Assembly (NCBI GenBank): GCA_937893155.1
Contig: CALBGU010000265.1
Span: forward strand, 1-36,196
Source: an uncultured Treponema sp.
GTDB lineage: Bacteria; Spirochaetota; Spirochaetia; Treponematales; Treponemataceae
DNA length: 36,196 nt
Direction of reading: 5' to 3'
This document shows, piece after piece, positions 16,201 to 23,726 of this stretch (the stretch's first letter is position 1; each line of letters begins with the position of its first letter). A model generated the notes under the pieces. The model ran no database searches. It was not told where the DNA came from and was given only the letters and a program-made list of their open reading frames with translations. Position numbers and translations under genes: made by a program.

Positions 16201-17797
16201 TTCGGGCGAGTTTATGCTTCAGATGACGGAGGATTCGCCCGTTCGCGCTAATGCGGACGGCTTTATCCGCGGCGATACGCTGGATTTGTCGATTCACGAT
16301 GTTTTTATTGATTTGGCGTATCTGAAATGGGTGATTAACAGCCACGTTTTTGCCATTTACAACGGCACGGTAACAGGCGCGGCTCGGGCAAGCGGGATTA
16401 TTTCTGACCCCGAACTTTCGGGCGCATTTGAAATCAACGGAATGGAAATGACAAGCCCGTCGTTTTTGTCTGAAAATATGTATTGCGATTACATTACGGC
16501 GCGCCTTGAGCACAACGAAATTATTATGCCCGAATCGCTTTTTATTGCACAGAAAAAGGCAGGCGCTGTTTTTGCGTCAATTCGGGTGATTTTTGACCGC
16601 TTGAGCCTTGACCATGTGGAAGTAAAAATCCGAACGCCGGAAAAGAGCTTTTTGCCCGTCGATGCGGCGATTGACCCGCTTCACATCAAAGGAAAAATCT
16701 CTGGCGATTTGCTGTTGAAAATTGCGCTTGACTCCGTGGACGTATCTGGCTCGCTTTCTGCCGAAAACACCACGCTTGAGATTGATAATCCGCTCAATCA
16801 AACGCTGAATGATACGATAAACAAAACGTTGAGCCTTAATTTTTTTGGAAACGCAAAAGAAAAAGCCAAAGTCGAAGAACCGGTGAAAGAAACGGCTCCG
16901 CTTGATATGGATATTTCGGTGAATTTGGATTTGATTGCTGGACAAAAAGTGCAAATCCTGTTTAACCCGATTCTGCGCGCCTTGATTGCGCCGAATACCG
17001 CGCTTTCTATGAGTTTTGACAGCGCAACCGAAAATATCGGCATTGAAGGCGATGTAACGCTTCGAGGCGGAGAAGTTATGTATTTGAACCGCAACTTTTA
17101 TCTGCGCGAAGGTCGGGTTGTTTTTGACCGCAATAATTCGCTTGACCCGCGCCTGACCGTCCGCGCTGAAATCCGAGAGCGTGATTCAAGCAACGAAACG
17201 GTTACGATTACGCTTTCGGCGATAGACCAAAATGTGAGTACATTCTCTCCGCGGCTTTCGGCAAGCCCGGCAAAGAGCGAGGCTGAGGTTATGACGCTGT
17301 TGGGGCAGGCGATTTCCGCTGATTCTGATTCTGCGGGGCAAATTGCAGGCTCTCTTTTAGATTACGGGGTTCAAGCTCTTGCGTTCAGAAAAGTAGAAAA
17401 CGCATTGCGTGATTTACTCAATTTTGATATATTTTCGATACGCGTTACAGCTTTGCAAAATGCGCTTACGCAAAACTCGAATCAAAAAAATAAAGATACA
17501 GAATATACGTTCGGTAACTTTTTTGATAATTCGACTGTTTATATTGGTAAATACTTCGGCAGTTTTATTTATGTTGATAGCCTTATGAGGTGGAATTACG
17601 ACCAAAATAAAGTAGCTGAGGGTTTATCTACGACAGGACTTATTTTCCAGCCAGAAATAGGTTTTGAAATGCAGTCTCCTTTTGCGAATATCCGTATGGA
17701 TTTAGCACCTGATGTAAGTAGCAATCAAAGTCTTTTGTCCTCGAACCTTTGGGTGCAAGCGGCTTCGTTTACGCTGTCGTGGAAATTTAGTTTTTAG
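13250..17797 (+). CDS. tamB: TamB-like translocation and assembly module protein
   Basis: The 1515-residue protein has one N-terminal membrane anchor (about residues 8-28), a very long beta-rich periplasmic region of repeating amphipathic strands, and a C-terminal DUF490/TamB domain. That domain shows QKVQILFNPILRALIAPN, the VTLRGGEVMYLNRNFYLREG motif and the TVRAEI strand. TamB-type proteins bridge inner and outer membranes and are thought to carry phospholipids and assist outer membrane protein insertion. It lies 27 nt before bamA, the same order as in other spirochaetes. The ATG has no Shine-Dalgarno; TATAAA ends 10 nt upstream. The last roughly 400 nt are more AT-rich and use codons (ATA, AGG, TTA) rare in the rest of the gene. 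Confidence 0.88.
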   Translation: MRQRFLKLTITFFLILFLTVIFGLHPLYVRFVSRVTEYTRSVAESISEQIGVKISYTSISPSILSGFRIYEISIEDTVSGEKCVEIERATVSYSIKKVLEGKFDEAVKLVFINGVSVDYNDASFRKMIKRISDFFSNGAQKTEKSEKTDVQQILKTVIKYMPAEVIAKNVRGDFHSDFFSGNAVLQSLSLKKNADDNDSVFAKLSGFVRAEKDIAGKLTSAGVQLSLSGNLTSIFGGSSARIHVAPISSVDYTVGKMDLLFQYDNDAFFVRTLQGVLPISALAEYRWKEKKLHAAARTDNFNPLSLVIFNTKNVLSPYLPYLRDFRISGNYSADFDIAQKTLSYKADGSARSLVPKLEERVSLSYKISGDLGRLIAKNLSVRSRILDADYEGIFDFRTLYPDGSLFVQKCVVPTSGGIMSAEIYVEPNENGLFVISPQIFLTAAGDSEEESEQSLSAVQIELIPRKNSVDFSFEASDFSHLEYDQPAIVAVNGSILLGKKPFLQASAEVSNLFIDSALKKGAFFLKDKIAKKLSSAAQKVSPYIASVDVFVSSDFKSFSFNIPYAIAANTQKDRQMLIFSADGNEDTFNITDFDLVFGGASVQLSTQANLSGSVLHDIGDISFQSRLVVNSVQYDLSGSVIDKKWVSIAGDYNLEISFSLELPFLGIVKMDSLPFAVGKNTFAASLDAAISYTAEDGPVVDFQRVELDSVSSFFIAESPSLLLSGRLDRMGIVFDSLYYSDSISALEGSLSFMWNIEDGIFTSADLQSYLQNPFSSEQISIFALLANPDLLPLNANSFKNGFYYSAEVKIDSLSMSHFLSRQQPDDTLSATISASGTLEDALLSLSLQNLSVTLLQKPLSVSASAVLEGSSVRVSPLDVKWGTTVIHDTSATFDIKTLSGAFLTTVETAFLKQEAKIPLAVEVETMSTTGAKKPDVIMFSVNTDNITASFLNTPLSFSASLIRSAGRFDLLVDGNAGITAYWLDSGEFMLQMTEDSPVRANADGFIRGDTLDLSIHDVFIDLAYLKWVINSHVFAIYNGTVTGAARASGIISDPELSGAFEINGMEMTSPSFLSENMYCDYITARLEHNEIIMPESLFIAQKKAGAVFASIRVIFDRLSLDHVEVKIRTPEKSFLPVDAAIDPLHIKGKISGDLLLKIALDSVDVSGSLSAENTTLEIDNPLNQTLNDTINKTLSLNFFGNAKEKAKVEEPVKETAPLDMDISVNLDLIAGQKVQILFNPILRALIAPNTALSMSFDSATENIGIEGDVTLRGGEVMYLNRNFYLREGRVVFDRNNSLDPRLTVRAEIRERDSSNETVTITLSAIDQNVSTFSPRLSASPAKSEAEVMTLLGQAISADSDSAGQIAGSLLDYGVQALAFRKVENALRDLLNFDIFSIRVTALQNALTQNSNQKNKDTEYTFGNFFDNSTVYIGKYFGSFIYVDSLMRWNYDQNKVAEGLSTTGLIFQPEIGFEMQSPFANIRMDLAPDVSSNQSLLSSNLWVQAASFTLSWKFSF

Positions 17798-17824
17798 AAA
17801 AAATGATTCAAAATAGGAGATTTT

Positions 17825-20269
17825 ATGTATTTTAGAAAAAAATCTGCCATCGCTTTCGTATCAGTGCTGTTTTTGATTTTTCCGTCGCTTTCGGTGATTG
17901 CGCAAGAATCAAGCGAAAGCGCAGAAACGACCGCTGTGGAATCTGACGATTGGTATTATGGCAAAAATATTCGCGATGTGCGGTTTAAGGGGCTTGTGAC
18001 GACCAAAAAAAATGAGCTTGACGGTACGGTTTCAAGTTTTATCGGACAGCCGTTTTCTGATGAGGTTTTTGCCAATTTGTACGACCGCGTGTATTCGCTC
18101 GACCTGTTTGATTCAATCGTGCCGAATGCGATTGCGGGAGATGAGCGCAAAAACACCGTTATTGTGGAATTCACCGTTACGGAAAAGCCCAAAATTTCGG
18201 CAATCCGATTCGTCGGCAATAAGCAGGTGCGTTCGTCGGAACTGAAAACGGCGATTTCGCTCAAAACCAAAGAGATTTTTGTGAACAGCAAAATGCTCAC
18301 GGACGAGCGTGCATTGCGCGATTTTTATCTGAAAAAAGGATACACAAAAGTTTCCGTTTCGTCTTCCTACGAGGAAAAAGAGGACGGCATCGAAGTGGTC
18401 TTTACCATTGACGAAGGTCACACGACGGTTATTGCAAACATCACATTTGAGGGCAATACGGTTGTGACGGATAAGACGCTCCGAAAACAGCTTTCGCTCA
18501 AGGAAGCGCGCAAAATCGGGAGCAAGGGCGAGTTTCAGGAAGCGTCGCTCGACAAAGACAAACAGGCAATCCGCACCTATTATCTTGACCGCGGATATGC
18601 TGATATGCAGATTCGCGATGTTCTTCGCACAACGGAATACAATCCCGACAAAAAGCGCGATGAAATGACGATTCATTATGTGATTCAGGAAGGCTCTCCG
18701 TACACATTCGACGGCATTTCGTTCAACGGCAACACTATTTTTTCTGATGAAGAACTTTTGAAGGGCTTCAAGATAAAAAACGGCGAAGTGTTCAACCAGT
18801 CCAAATTCCAGCAGGGAATGATGGACGTGGTGAATATGTATTACAACAACGGCTACACGTCGAACGGCTTTAATCCCGTGCCTGCAAAAGACAGTGAAAA
18901 AAAGACAATCAGCTATACGCTCATCATTCAAGAAAATCCGCGCTCGCACATTGAAAACGTGGTAATCAAAGGCAACAACCGCACGAAAGACCACGTTATC
19001 CGCCGTGAAATCACGCTGGAAAGCGGCGATGTTTTTACTGCGAACAAGTTGCAGTCGAGTTTGCGCAATTTGTACAATCTCCAGTATTTTTCAAGCGTTG
19101 TGCCTGATATTCAGACGGGTAGAGAGCCTGATTTGGTGGATTTGATTATCACGGTGGAAGAACAGTCAACCACGTCGATTGAGTTCGGCGTTACGTTCTC
19201 GGGCGTTTCCGACAGCGACGATTTGCCTGTGTCCCTGTTTGTGAAGTGGACCGACAGCAACGTGGGCGGTTTGGGAAAAACGCTTTCGGCATCGTCCACG
19301 ATTTCTACGACAGAAAAGACGGTCGGGCTTGAATATTCTGAAAACTGGTGGCTGGGGCTTCCCATCAATATGTCGTTGAGCGGCAGCTATTCGTATTCAG
19401 ACCTCACGACATACCGCAATTACACAGACCCCACCGGCGCGTCGTACCGCAGTTCGTACTATATGGATTATCAGCAGCAGACTGTGAGTGTGGGGCTTGG
19501 CTTGGCACACCGCTGGACACCGGATTTTGCGATTTTAACGCTGTCGGGCGGCATTTCGAGCAGTCTCATCAACAATATGTATGATTCATCGATGTACACG
19601 CCGATTGATGCGACTATTCAGGATTACCACAACAACTGGACACCGCTCAACAGCGTCTGGACGGCGTTCTCGGTGGACGACCGCGACATCAATTATGACC
19701 CGTCGACGGGCTGGTTTGTCAGTCAGGGATTACGCTGGTACGGCTTGATTCCGTCAATCGAAGACCAGTTTTTCTTGCGCACTGATACAAAAGTGGAGGG
19801 CTATTTGACGCTTTTGAACATTCCGTTCTCGGAAAGCTGGAGCTTCAAAGCCGTATTGATGGGCTATTCGGGTGTTTCTATGCTCTTCCCGACGGCAGAC
19901 ACGACGCTGGGACGGCGCAACAAACTCTACATTGACGGTATGTTTAACGGGCGCGGCTGGTCGATTTCGAGCGTGCGTGGAAAGGCGATGTGGAGCAACA
20001 TCGTGGAGCTGAGAATCCCGTTGGTGCCGCATATCATTTCGCTGGACGGCTTCTTTGACGCGGCGGCGATTGTGGCAGAGCCTGAAGATTTGGGCAGCCT
20101 CACAATGCAGGATTTCTACTACAGTACAGGTCCGGGAATCCGCTTTACGATTCCGCAGTTCCCGTTGCGATTGCTGTGGGCGAACACGTTTAGGATTGAC
20201 GATGAGCGCGAAATCAACTGGAAAAACAACTGGAAGTTTGTTCTTTCGTTTAATATGGTCAACAAATAA
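17825..20269 (+). CDS. bamA: Outer membrane protein assembly factor BamA (Omp85)
   Basis: BamA is the essential beta-barrel insertase of the outer membrane. The 814-residue product has a signal peptide (about 1-28, ending VIAQ), an N-terminal region (about 45-425) of five POTRA-like repeats (for example IRDVRFKGLVTTKKNEL, KISAIRFVGNKQVRSSEL, YTFDGISFNGNTIFSDEEL), and a C-terminal barrel rich in aromatic strands. Loop 6 carries NGRGWSISSVRG, near the usual (V/I)RG(F/Y) position. The last strand is NWKFVLSFNMVNK. AGGAG lies 7 nt before the ATG. It forms an operon with tamB and ends at a clear terminator; no Skp/OmpH gene follows. Confidence 0.95.
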   Translation: MYFRKKSAIAFVSVLFLIFPSLSVIAQESSESAETTAVESDDWYYGKNIRDVRFKGLVTTKKNELDGTVSSFIGQPFSDEVFANLYDRVYSLDLFDSIVPNAIAGDERKNTVIVEFTVTEKPKISAIRFVGNKQVRSSELKTAISLKTKEIFVNSKMLTDERALRDFYLKKGYTKVSVSSSYEEKEDGIEVVFTIDEGHTTVIANITFEGNTVVTDKTLRKQLSLKEARKIGSKGEFQEASLDKDKQAIRTYYLDRGYADMQIRDVLRTTEYNPDKKRDEMTIHYVIQEGSPYTFDGISFNGNTIFSDEELLKGFKIKNGEVFNQSKFQQGMMDVVNMYYNNGYTSNGFNPVPAKDSEKKTISYTLIIQENPRSHIENVVIKGNNRTKDHVIRREITLESGDVFTANKLQSSLRNLYNLQYFSSVVPDIQTGREPDLVDLIITVEEQSTTSIEFGVTFSGVSDSDDLPVSLFVKWTDSNVGGLGKTLSASSTISTTEKTVGLEYSENWWLGLPINMSLSGSYSYSDLTTYRNYTDPTGASYRSSYYMDYQQQTVSVGLGLAHRWTPDFAILTLSGGISSSLINNMYDSSMYTPIDATIQDYHNNWTPLNSVWTAFSVDDRDINYDPSTGWFVSQGLRWYGLIPSIEDQFFLRTDTKVEGYLTLLNIPFSESWSFKAVLMGYSGVSMLFPTADTTLGRRNKLYIDGMFNGRGWSISSVRGKAMWSNIVELRIPLVPHIISLDGFFDAAAIVAEPEDLGSLTMQDFYYSTGPGIRFTIPQFPLRLLWANTFRIDDEREINWKNNWKFVLSFNMVNK

Positions 20270-20278
20270 TTTTATCGG

Positions 20279-20316
20279 AAAAAGCACTGAATCTGTTTCG
20301 TTCGGTGCTTTTTTAT
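20279..20316 (+). terminator. Rho-independent terminator after bamA
   Basis: AAAAAGCACTGAA (20279-20291) pairs with TTCGGTGCTTTTT (20301-20313) with one G-T pair, a 9-nt loop and a T-run. It starts 10 nt after the bamA stop. Confidence 0.88.
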
Positions 20317-20383
20317 TGCCCAAAGCGTTGTACAAGTGCGGGACGAAAAGGAAAATACAGGAATGTCAGTGTGATAAAAAAGA

Positions 20384-20412
20384 TTGTAAAAAAAAGATAA
20401 AAACGCTATCAT
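20384..20412 (+). promoter_or_regulatory. Promoter of the OmpA-domain gene, near-leaderless
   Basis: TTGTAA (20384-20389), 17 nt, TATCAT (20407-20412), then 9 nt to ATG 20422. The predicted transcript starts about 3 nt before the ATG, and no Shine-Dalgarno is seen. The -35 is identical to that of bpt. Confidence 0.55.
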
Positions 20413-20421
20413 ACAAACACT

Positions 20422-22767
20422 ATGAGACGACTTATCCCGATAGTTTTGTTTGCGGCGGCGGCATTGATGGCAGCCTATTTTTTTATGCAGCATCAAAAGC
20501 AGGAGGCTGCGGCGGTAGTTTCTGAAAACGGTGAGATTACGCCAGATACCAAAACTGCCTCTGCGGCATCTTCTACCAAAATCGACAGCGAAAACGAAAA
20601 TATATCTGTTCCTTTTATTGCGCTTTCTGGCGAAGAAAATCTGGTGGCGACGCTCAGTTCTGATTTTAACGGCGACGGCTACGATGACCAGATTGTTGCG
20701 GTGAAGCGTTCTTTTAGCCCGTACATCATTTTGATTGTGGCGCTTTATGATTCACAGTCGCAGACGTATGAGCGCAAAGGCGAAATCGGTACGGACATCA
20801 CGCAGGCGCGCACGTTTTCGTTCACAAGCACAGACATCACGGGCGAGCACAAAAATGCGCTTTTGTACCAAGGCTATGTGGATTCGGGCAGCACGGTGCT
20901 CAAGGCGTATTTTATCACCACGCGGCAAAATGGCGCGCTCGCGTTGCAGGAAATCGCCAATTTTGAGGCTGACGGCACGATTTTTATCCAGAAAACCGAC
21001 CGCTTTGAGTCGTACGAAATGGCGAATGCAAAGGGGAAAAGCTATCCGATTTGGGTGTATTTGTCTGACCCGCAACACACGGGCGACCAAATCCAGCGGC
21101 AATATGACTGGAATGCGAATTCGGGGCGATATACGCTCGTAAAGGAATTGCGCGTTTCGGGCAGTCGCATTGAGGCGGAGGAGCTTCAGCGCATAATGCG
21201 CGGCAACACGGACACGTTCGGCGAGTTCCTTTCGGGTATGTGGTACAAAACCACGGTGGAAGGCGAGGCGATGCGCTATCTGTTTTTTGATTACACGAAC
21301 CGCGAAATCATCTTTTTGGAAGACGAAACGGAATCCGTGTATAGCTGGGTGAACAGTTCACTGCGCCCGAGCGGGATTTACATCACGTCGGTCAACAGCG
21401 ACATCGGCAGTCTTGAGCGCCGTTTTGACATCACCCTTCGCGCTTCCGACAGCTTTTCGCTTCGATTGCAGGACGATGTGCGAATGCCAATCAGCGAAAA
21501 TACGCGCTGGGACGGTCAGTACAAAAAGATGAAGTTTTTGCAGGAGCTAAAAAAGCCGTCCAAAAAGAAAGAGACCGATTTTATCAAGCAACTTGAAGCA
21601 AATCCGCTGTGGTACACCGAAGACGGCAGAAGCGTGGTTTTTGCCGACGGAAAATACACGGTTATCGGCTCGGACGGCGCGGATTCTGGTTCATACGCGC
21701 TTGTGCTTTCTGGCGATAAAAATATCGTGCAGTTCCGCGCGGTGTCTGATTCTGCTACGTTTTCGGGAATGTACCGTCTGGAGTTGGTGGATTCTGCGGT
21801 GTTCGGCGAAAAGGACGTGAAGTTCTTGCCCGTGTCGCTCAATCTTGACGGCATTATGGACGCTGACGGAAAATCGGTGCTGCTGGTGTTCGGCAAAAAC
21901 GAAGACGACGAGGAAGAAGAGGAAGAGGAAAATCTGGAGATGCCCGAGCTGGTGCTTGAGGAAGTGACGCCCGAGGTGCAAAATCCGCCGCCGGTGGTTG
22001 CGGTGGGAACCAGCCCGCGCTATTTCAGTCCTGACGGCGACGGCAAGCGCGATATGCTGACTGTGCAGCTCAAGGCGCAGAGTTATTCTCCGATTGCGAG
22101 CTGGAAGTTCGCGGTAAACGACCCCGAAACGCGCCGTACGTTCTGGAGCGTTTCGGGAAGGGCGTCAATCCCCGAAAAACTCGCGTGGAACGGGCGTGGC
22201 GACAACGGCTCGCTGGTGCAGTCCGCGACGGATTATCCGTATATTTTTACGGTGACGGATTCTGCGGGTATGAGCGCAAAATACGAGGGATTTATTCAGG
22301 TGGACGTGTTGGTTATCCGCGAGGGCAATAAGATGAAACTGCAAGTTCCGTCTATCATTTTCCGCAGCAACAATGCCGATTTCAAGAGCATTGCCGAGGT
22401 TGAGGCGGGACCTGAAGCCGACAGGGCAAACAAGGGGCTTGATGCGGCGACTATCGCGAATAATCAGCGCGTGTTGAGCCGTGTTGCCGAAATTCTGCAA
22501 AAGTTCCGCGACTACAAGGTTACCATCGAGGGAAATGCCAACAATTTGACGGGCACAAAAGAAGAGGAAGCCGAGGTGCAGCAACTTTCGGAAGACCGCG
22601 CGAAGTTCGTTATGGAATGGCTGCGCCGAAACGGCATTGCGCAATCGCGTCTTTCGGCGCTGGGTAACGGCAGCAAAAACCCCGCGACGAGCAATTTTGA
22701 GTATCGCTGGCAAAACCGCCGCGTTGAGTTTATTTTGCAAAAGCCCGACGACGACGATGAAGATTGA
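20422..22767 (+). CDS. Membrane-anchored OmpA-family protein with calcium-loop and FlgD-Ig-like regions
   Basis: The 781-residue protein begins with an uncleaved-looking signal/anchor (MRRLIPIVLFAAAALMAAYF). Residues 81-89 are DFNGDGYDD, a DxNxDGxxD calcium-binding-type loop as in FG-GAP, EF-hand and treponemal pallilysin-related proteins. A mixed beta region follows (about 100-480), then a low-complexity acidic stretch (DDEEEEEEEN, about 495) and an Ig-like FlgD-type segment starting SPRYFSPDGDGKRD. The C-terminal OmpA/MotB peptidoglycan-binding domain (about 645-770) includes IEGNANNLTG, LSEDRAKFVMEWLRRNGI and NRRVEFILQK. It likely tethers an extracytoplasmic module to peptidoglycan. The N-terminal homology to pallilysin-related adhesins is my recollection, not shown by search. 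Confidence 0.78.
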   Translation: MRRLIPIVLFAAAALMAAYFFMQHQKQEAAAVVSENGEITPDTKTASAASSTKIDSENENISVPFIALSGEENLVATLSSDFNGDGYDDQIVAVKRSFSPYIILIVALYDSQSQTYERKGEIGTDITQARTFSFTSTDITGEHKNALLYQGYVDSGSTVLKAYFITTRQNGALALQEIANFEADGTIFIQKTDRFESYEMANAKGKSYPIWVYLSDPQHTGDQIQRQYDWNANSGRYTLVKELRVSGSRIEAEELQRIMRGNTDTFGEFLSGMWYKTTVEGEAMRYLFFDYTNREIIFLEDETESVYSWVNSSLRPSGIYITSVNSDIGSLERRFDITLRASDSFSLRLQDDVRMPISENTRWDGQYKKMKFLQELKKPSKKKETDFIKQLEANPLWYTEDGRSVVFADGKYTVIGSDGADSGSYALVLSGDKNIVQFRAVSDSATFSGMYRLELVDSAVFGEKDVKFLPVSLNLDGIMDADGKSVLLVFGKNEDDEEEEEEENLEMPELVLEEVTPEVQNPPPVVAVGTSPRYFSPDGDGKRDMLTVQLKAQSYSPIASWKFAVNDPETRRTFWSVSGRASIPEKLAWNGRGDNGSLVQSATDYPYIFTVTDSAGMSAKYEGFIQVDVLVIREGNKMKLQVPSIIFRSNNADFKSIAEVEAGPEADRANKGLDAATIANNQRVLSRVAEILQKFRDYKVTIEGNANNLTGTKEEEAEVQQLSEDRAKFVMEWLRRNGIAQSRLSALGNGSKNPATSNFEYRWQNRRVEFILQKPDDDDED

Positions 22768-22791
22768 CAAAACGCTCTGCACGGCGGGGGC

Positions 22792-22820
22792 TTGAAAGAG
22801 GGTGCGGAATAGGATATACT
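22792..22820 (+). promoter_or_regulatory. Promoter of the yhhQ operon
   Basis: TTGAAA (22792-22797), 17 nt, TATACT (22815-22820). The predicted start near 22827 lies about 10 nt before the riboswitch-like hairpin and leaves an untranslated leader of roughly 160 nt before yhhQ, unusually long for this window. Confidence 0.65.
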
Positions 22821-22836
22821 CATTGCTATTCCGTAC

Positions 22837-22876
22837 AGTCAGTTCATAAACCATCCTGACTCAAAACAAAACCAGG
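22837..22876 (+). promoter_or_regulatory. Candidate preQ1-I riboswitch upstream of the queuosine precursor transporter
   Basis: AGTCAG (22837-22842) and CTGACT (22856-22861) form a 6-bp stem with a 13-nt loop whose last base before the 3' arm is C (the preQ1-pairing position in class I). An A-rich tail (CAAAACAAAACCAGG) closely resembles the class I tail ending in aGG. Location is ideal: just after a promoter and before yhhQ. Weak points are that the loop/tail pseudoknot pairs are not obvious to me and that the AGG is 113 nt from the yhhQ ATG, so control would have to be transcriptional. A weak hairpin with a T5 run at about 22947-22967 just before the ribosome site could be the terminator. 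Confidence 0.42.
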
Positions 22877-22988
22877 TACGCAGAAATCTCTTTTTTGCGG
22901 TCAAAGTCTTCGGGAAGTGCTGTCCCAACTTTTCAGAAATCCTGCCTTTCGTTTTCGGAAAATTTTTATTCATCATTTTGGAGAAAAA

Positions 22989-23717
22989 ATGCCAAACGAA
23001 TTAGTTCTTGTTCTCTCGCTCGTCATCAGCTTTGGTGGCGTGCTTGTGTTTTTCCGTCTTTTCGGCAAAGCGGGAATCTTTGCATGGACGAGCCTTGCCA
23101 CGATTACCGCCAACATCGAAGTGCTTATGCTTATCCGCGCTTTTGGTATGGACCAGACGCTCGGCAACACGTTGTTTGCAGCCACGTTTGTTTCCACCGA
23201 TATTTTGAGCGAATGTTACGGCAAAAAGACCGCCAGCCGCGCCGTGTGGATTGGCGTTGCAACGAATGTCGCGTTCCTTGCATTGAGCCAGAGCTGGTTT
23301 TTGTACACGCCGGGCGCAGAAGATTTTGCGCGTCCTGCGGTCGAAACGATTTTTAAGAACACACCGCGCGTAATGCTTGCCAGCCTGCTCGGCTACGTTA
23401 TCAGCGAGCGATACGACGTGTGGGCATACCATGCGCTGTGGGATTTCACTACCAAAAAATTCGGCGATTCAAAAAAGTTCTTGTGGGTGCGAAACAACGG
23501 CTCTACGCTTTCTTCGCAGTTTATCAACGTCGTGATTTTCTCTTGCCTTGCATTTTGGGGCATTTACACGCCGAAAATGATTCTCTCGGTAACGATTTCG
23601 GGCTACGTTATTTATATCGTAACGAGTTTGCTCGACACGCCGTTTATCTATCTTGCGCGCTATCTTTTTAACAACAAGATGAAAAAAGACGGCGTTTCAG
23701 CTATCGACAACATATAG
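22989..23717 (+). CDS. yhhQ: Queuosine precursor transporter (YhhQ/QPTR, VUT family)
   Basis: The 242-residue protein is a six-helix-type integral membrane protein of the YhhQ family, which imports preQ0, preQ1 or queuine for tRNA queuosine. The family signature is present: STDILSECYGKKTASR (about residues 72-87), preceded by two hydrophobic helices and followed by a NNGSTLSSQFINVVIF helix and a C-terminal TSLLDTPFIYLARYL helix. ATG 22989 has GGAG 6 nt upstream; a longer in-frame reading from 22917 adds a basic N-terminus foreign to the family. The next gene, a radical SAM enzyme, follows by 9 nt, so the two are one operon behind a preQ1-like leader. Confidence 0.9.
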   Translation: MPNELVLVLSLVISFGGVLVFFRLFGKAGIFAWTSLATITANIEVLMLIRAFGMDQTLGNTLFAATFVSTDILSECYGKKTASRAVWIGVATNVAFLALSQSWFLYTPGAEDFARPAVETIFKNTPRVMLASLLGYVISERYDVWAYHALWDFTTKKFGDSKKFLWVRNNGSTLSSQFINVVIFSCLAFWGIYTPKMILSVTISGYVIYIVTSLLDTPFIYLARYLFNNKMKKDGVSAIDNI

Positions 23718-23726
23718 GAGCGATGT

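Noticed and set aside
22895..23356. A short frame within the yhhQ leader running into the gene in another frame
   Set aside because: It has no ribosome site, starts with a weak codon in the structured leader and overlaps the conserved YhhQ frame.
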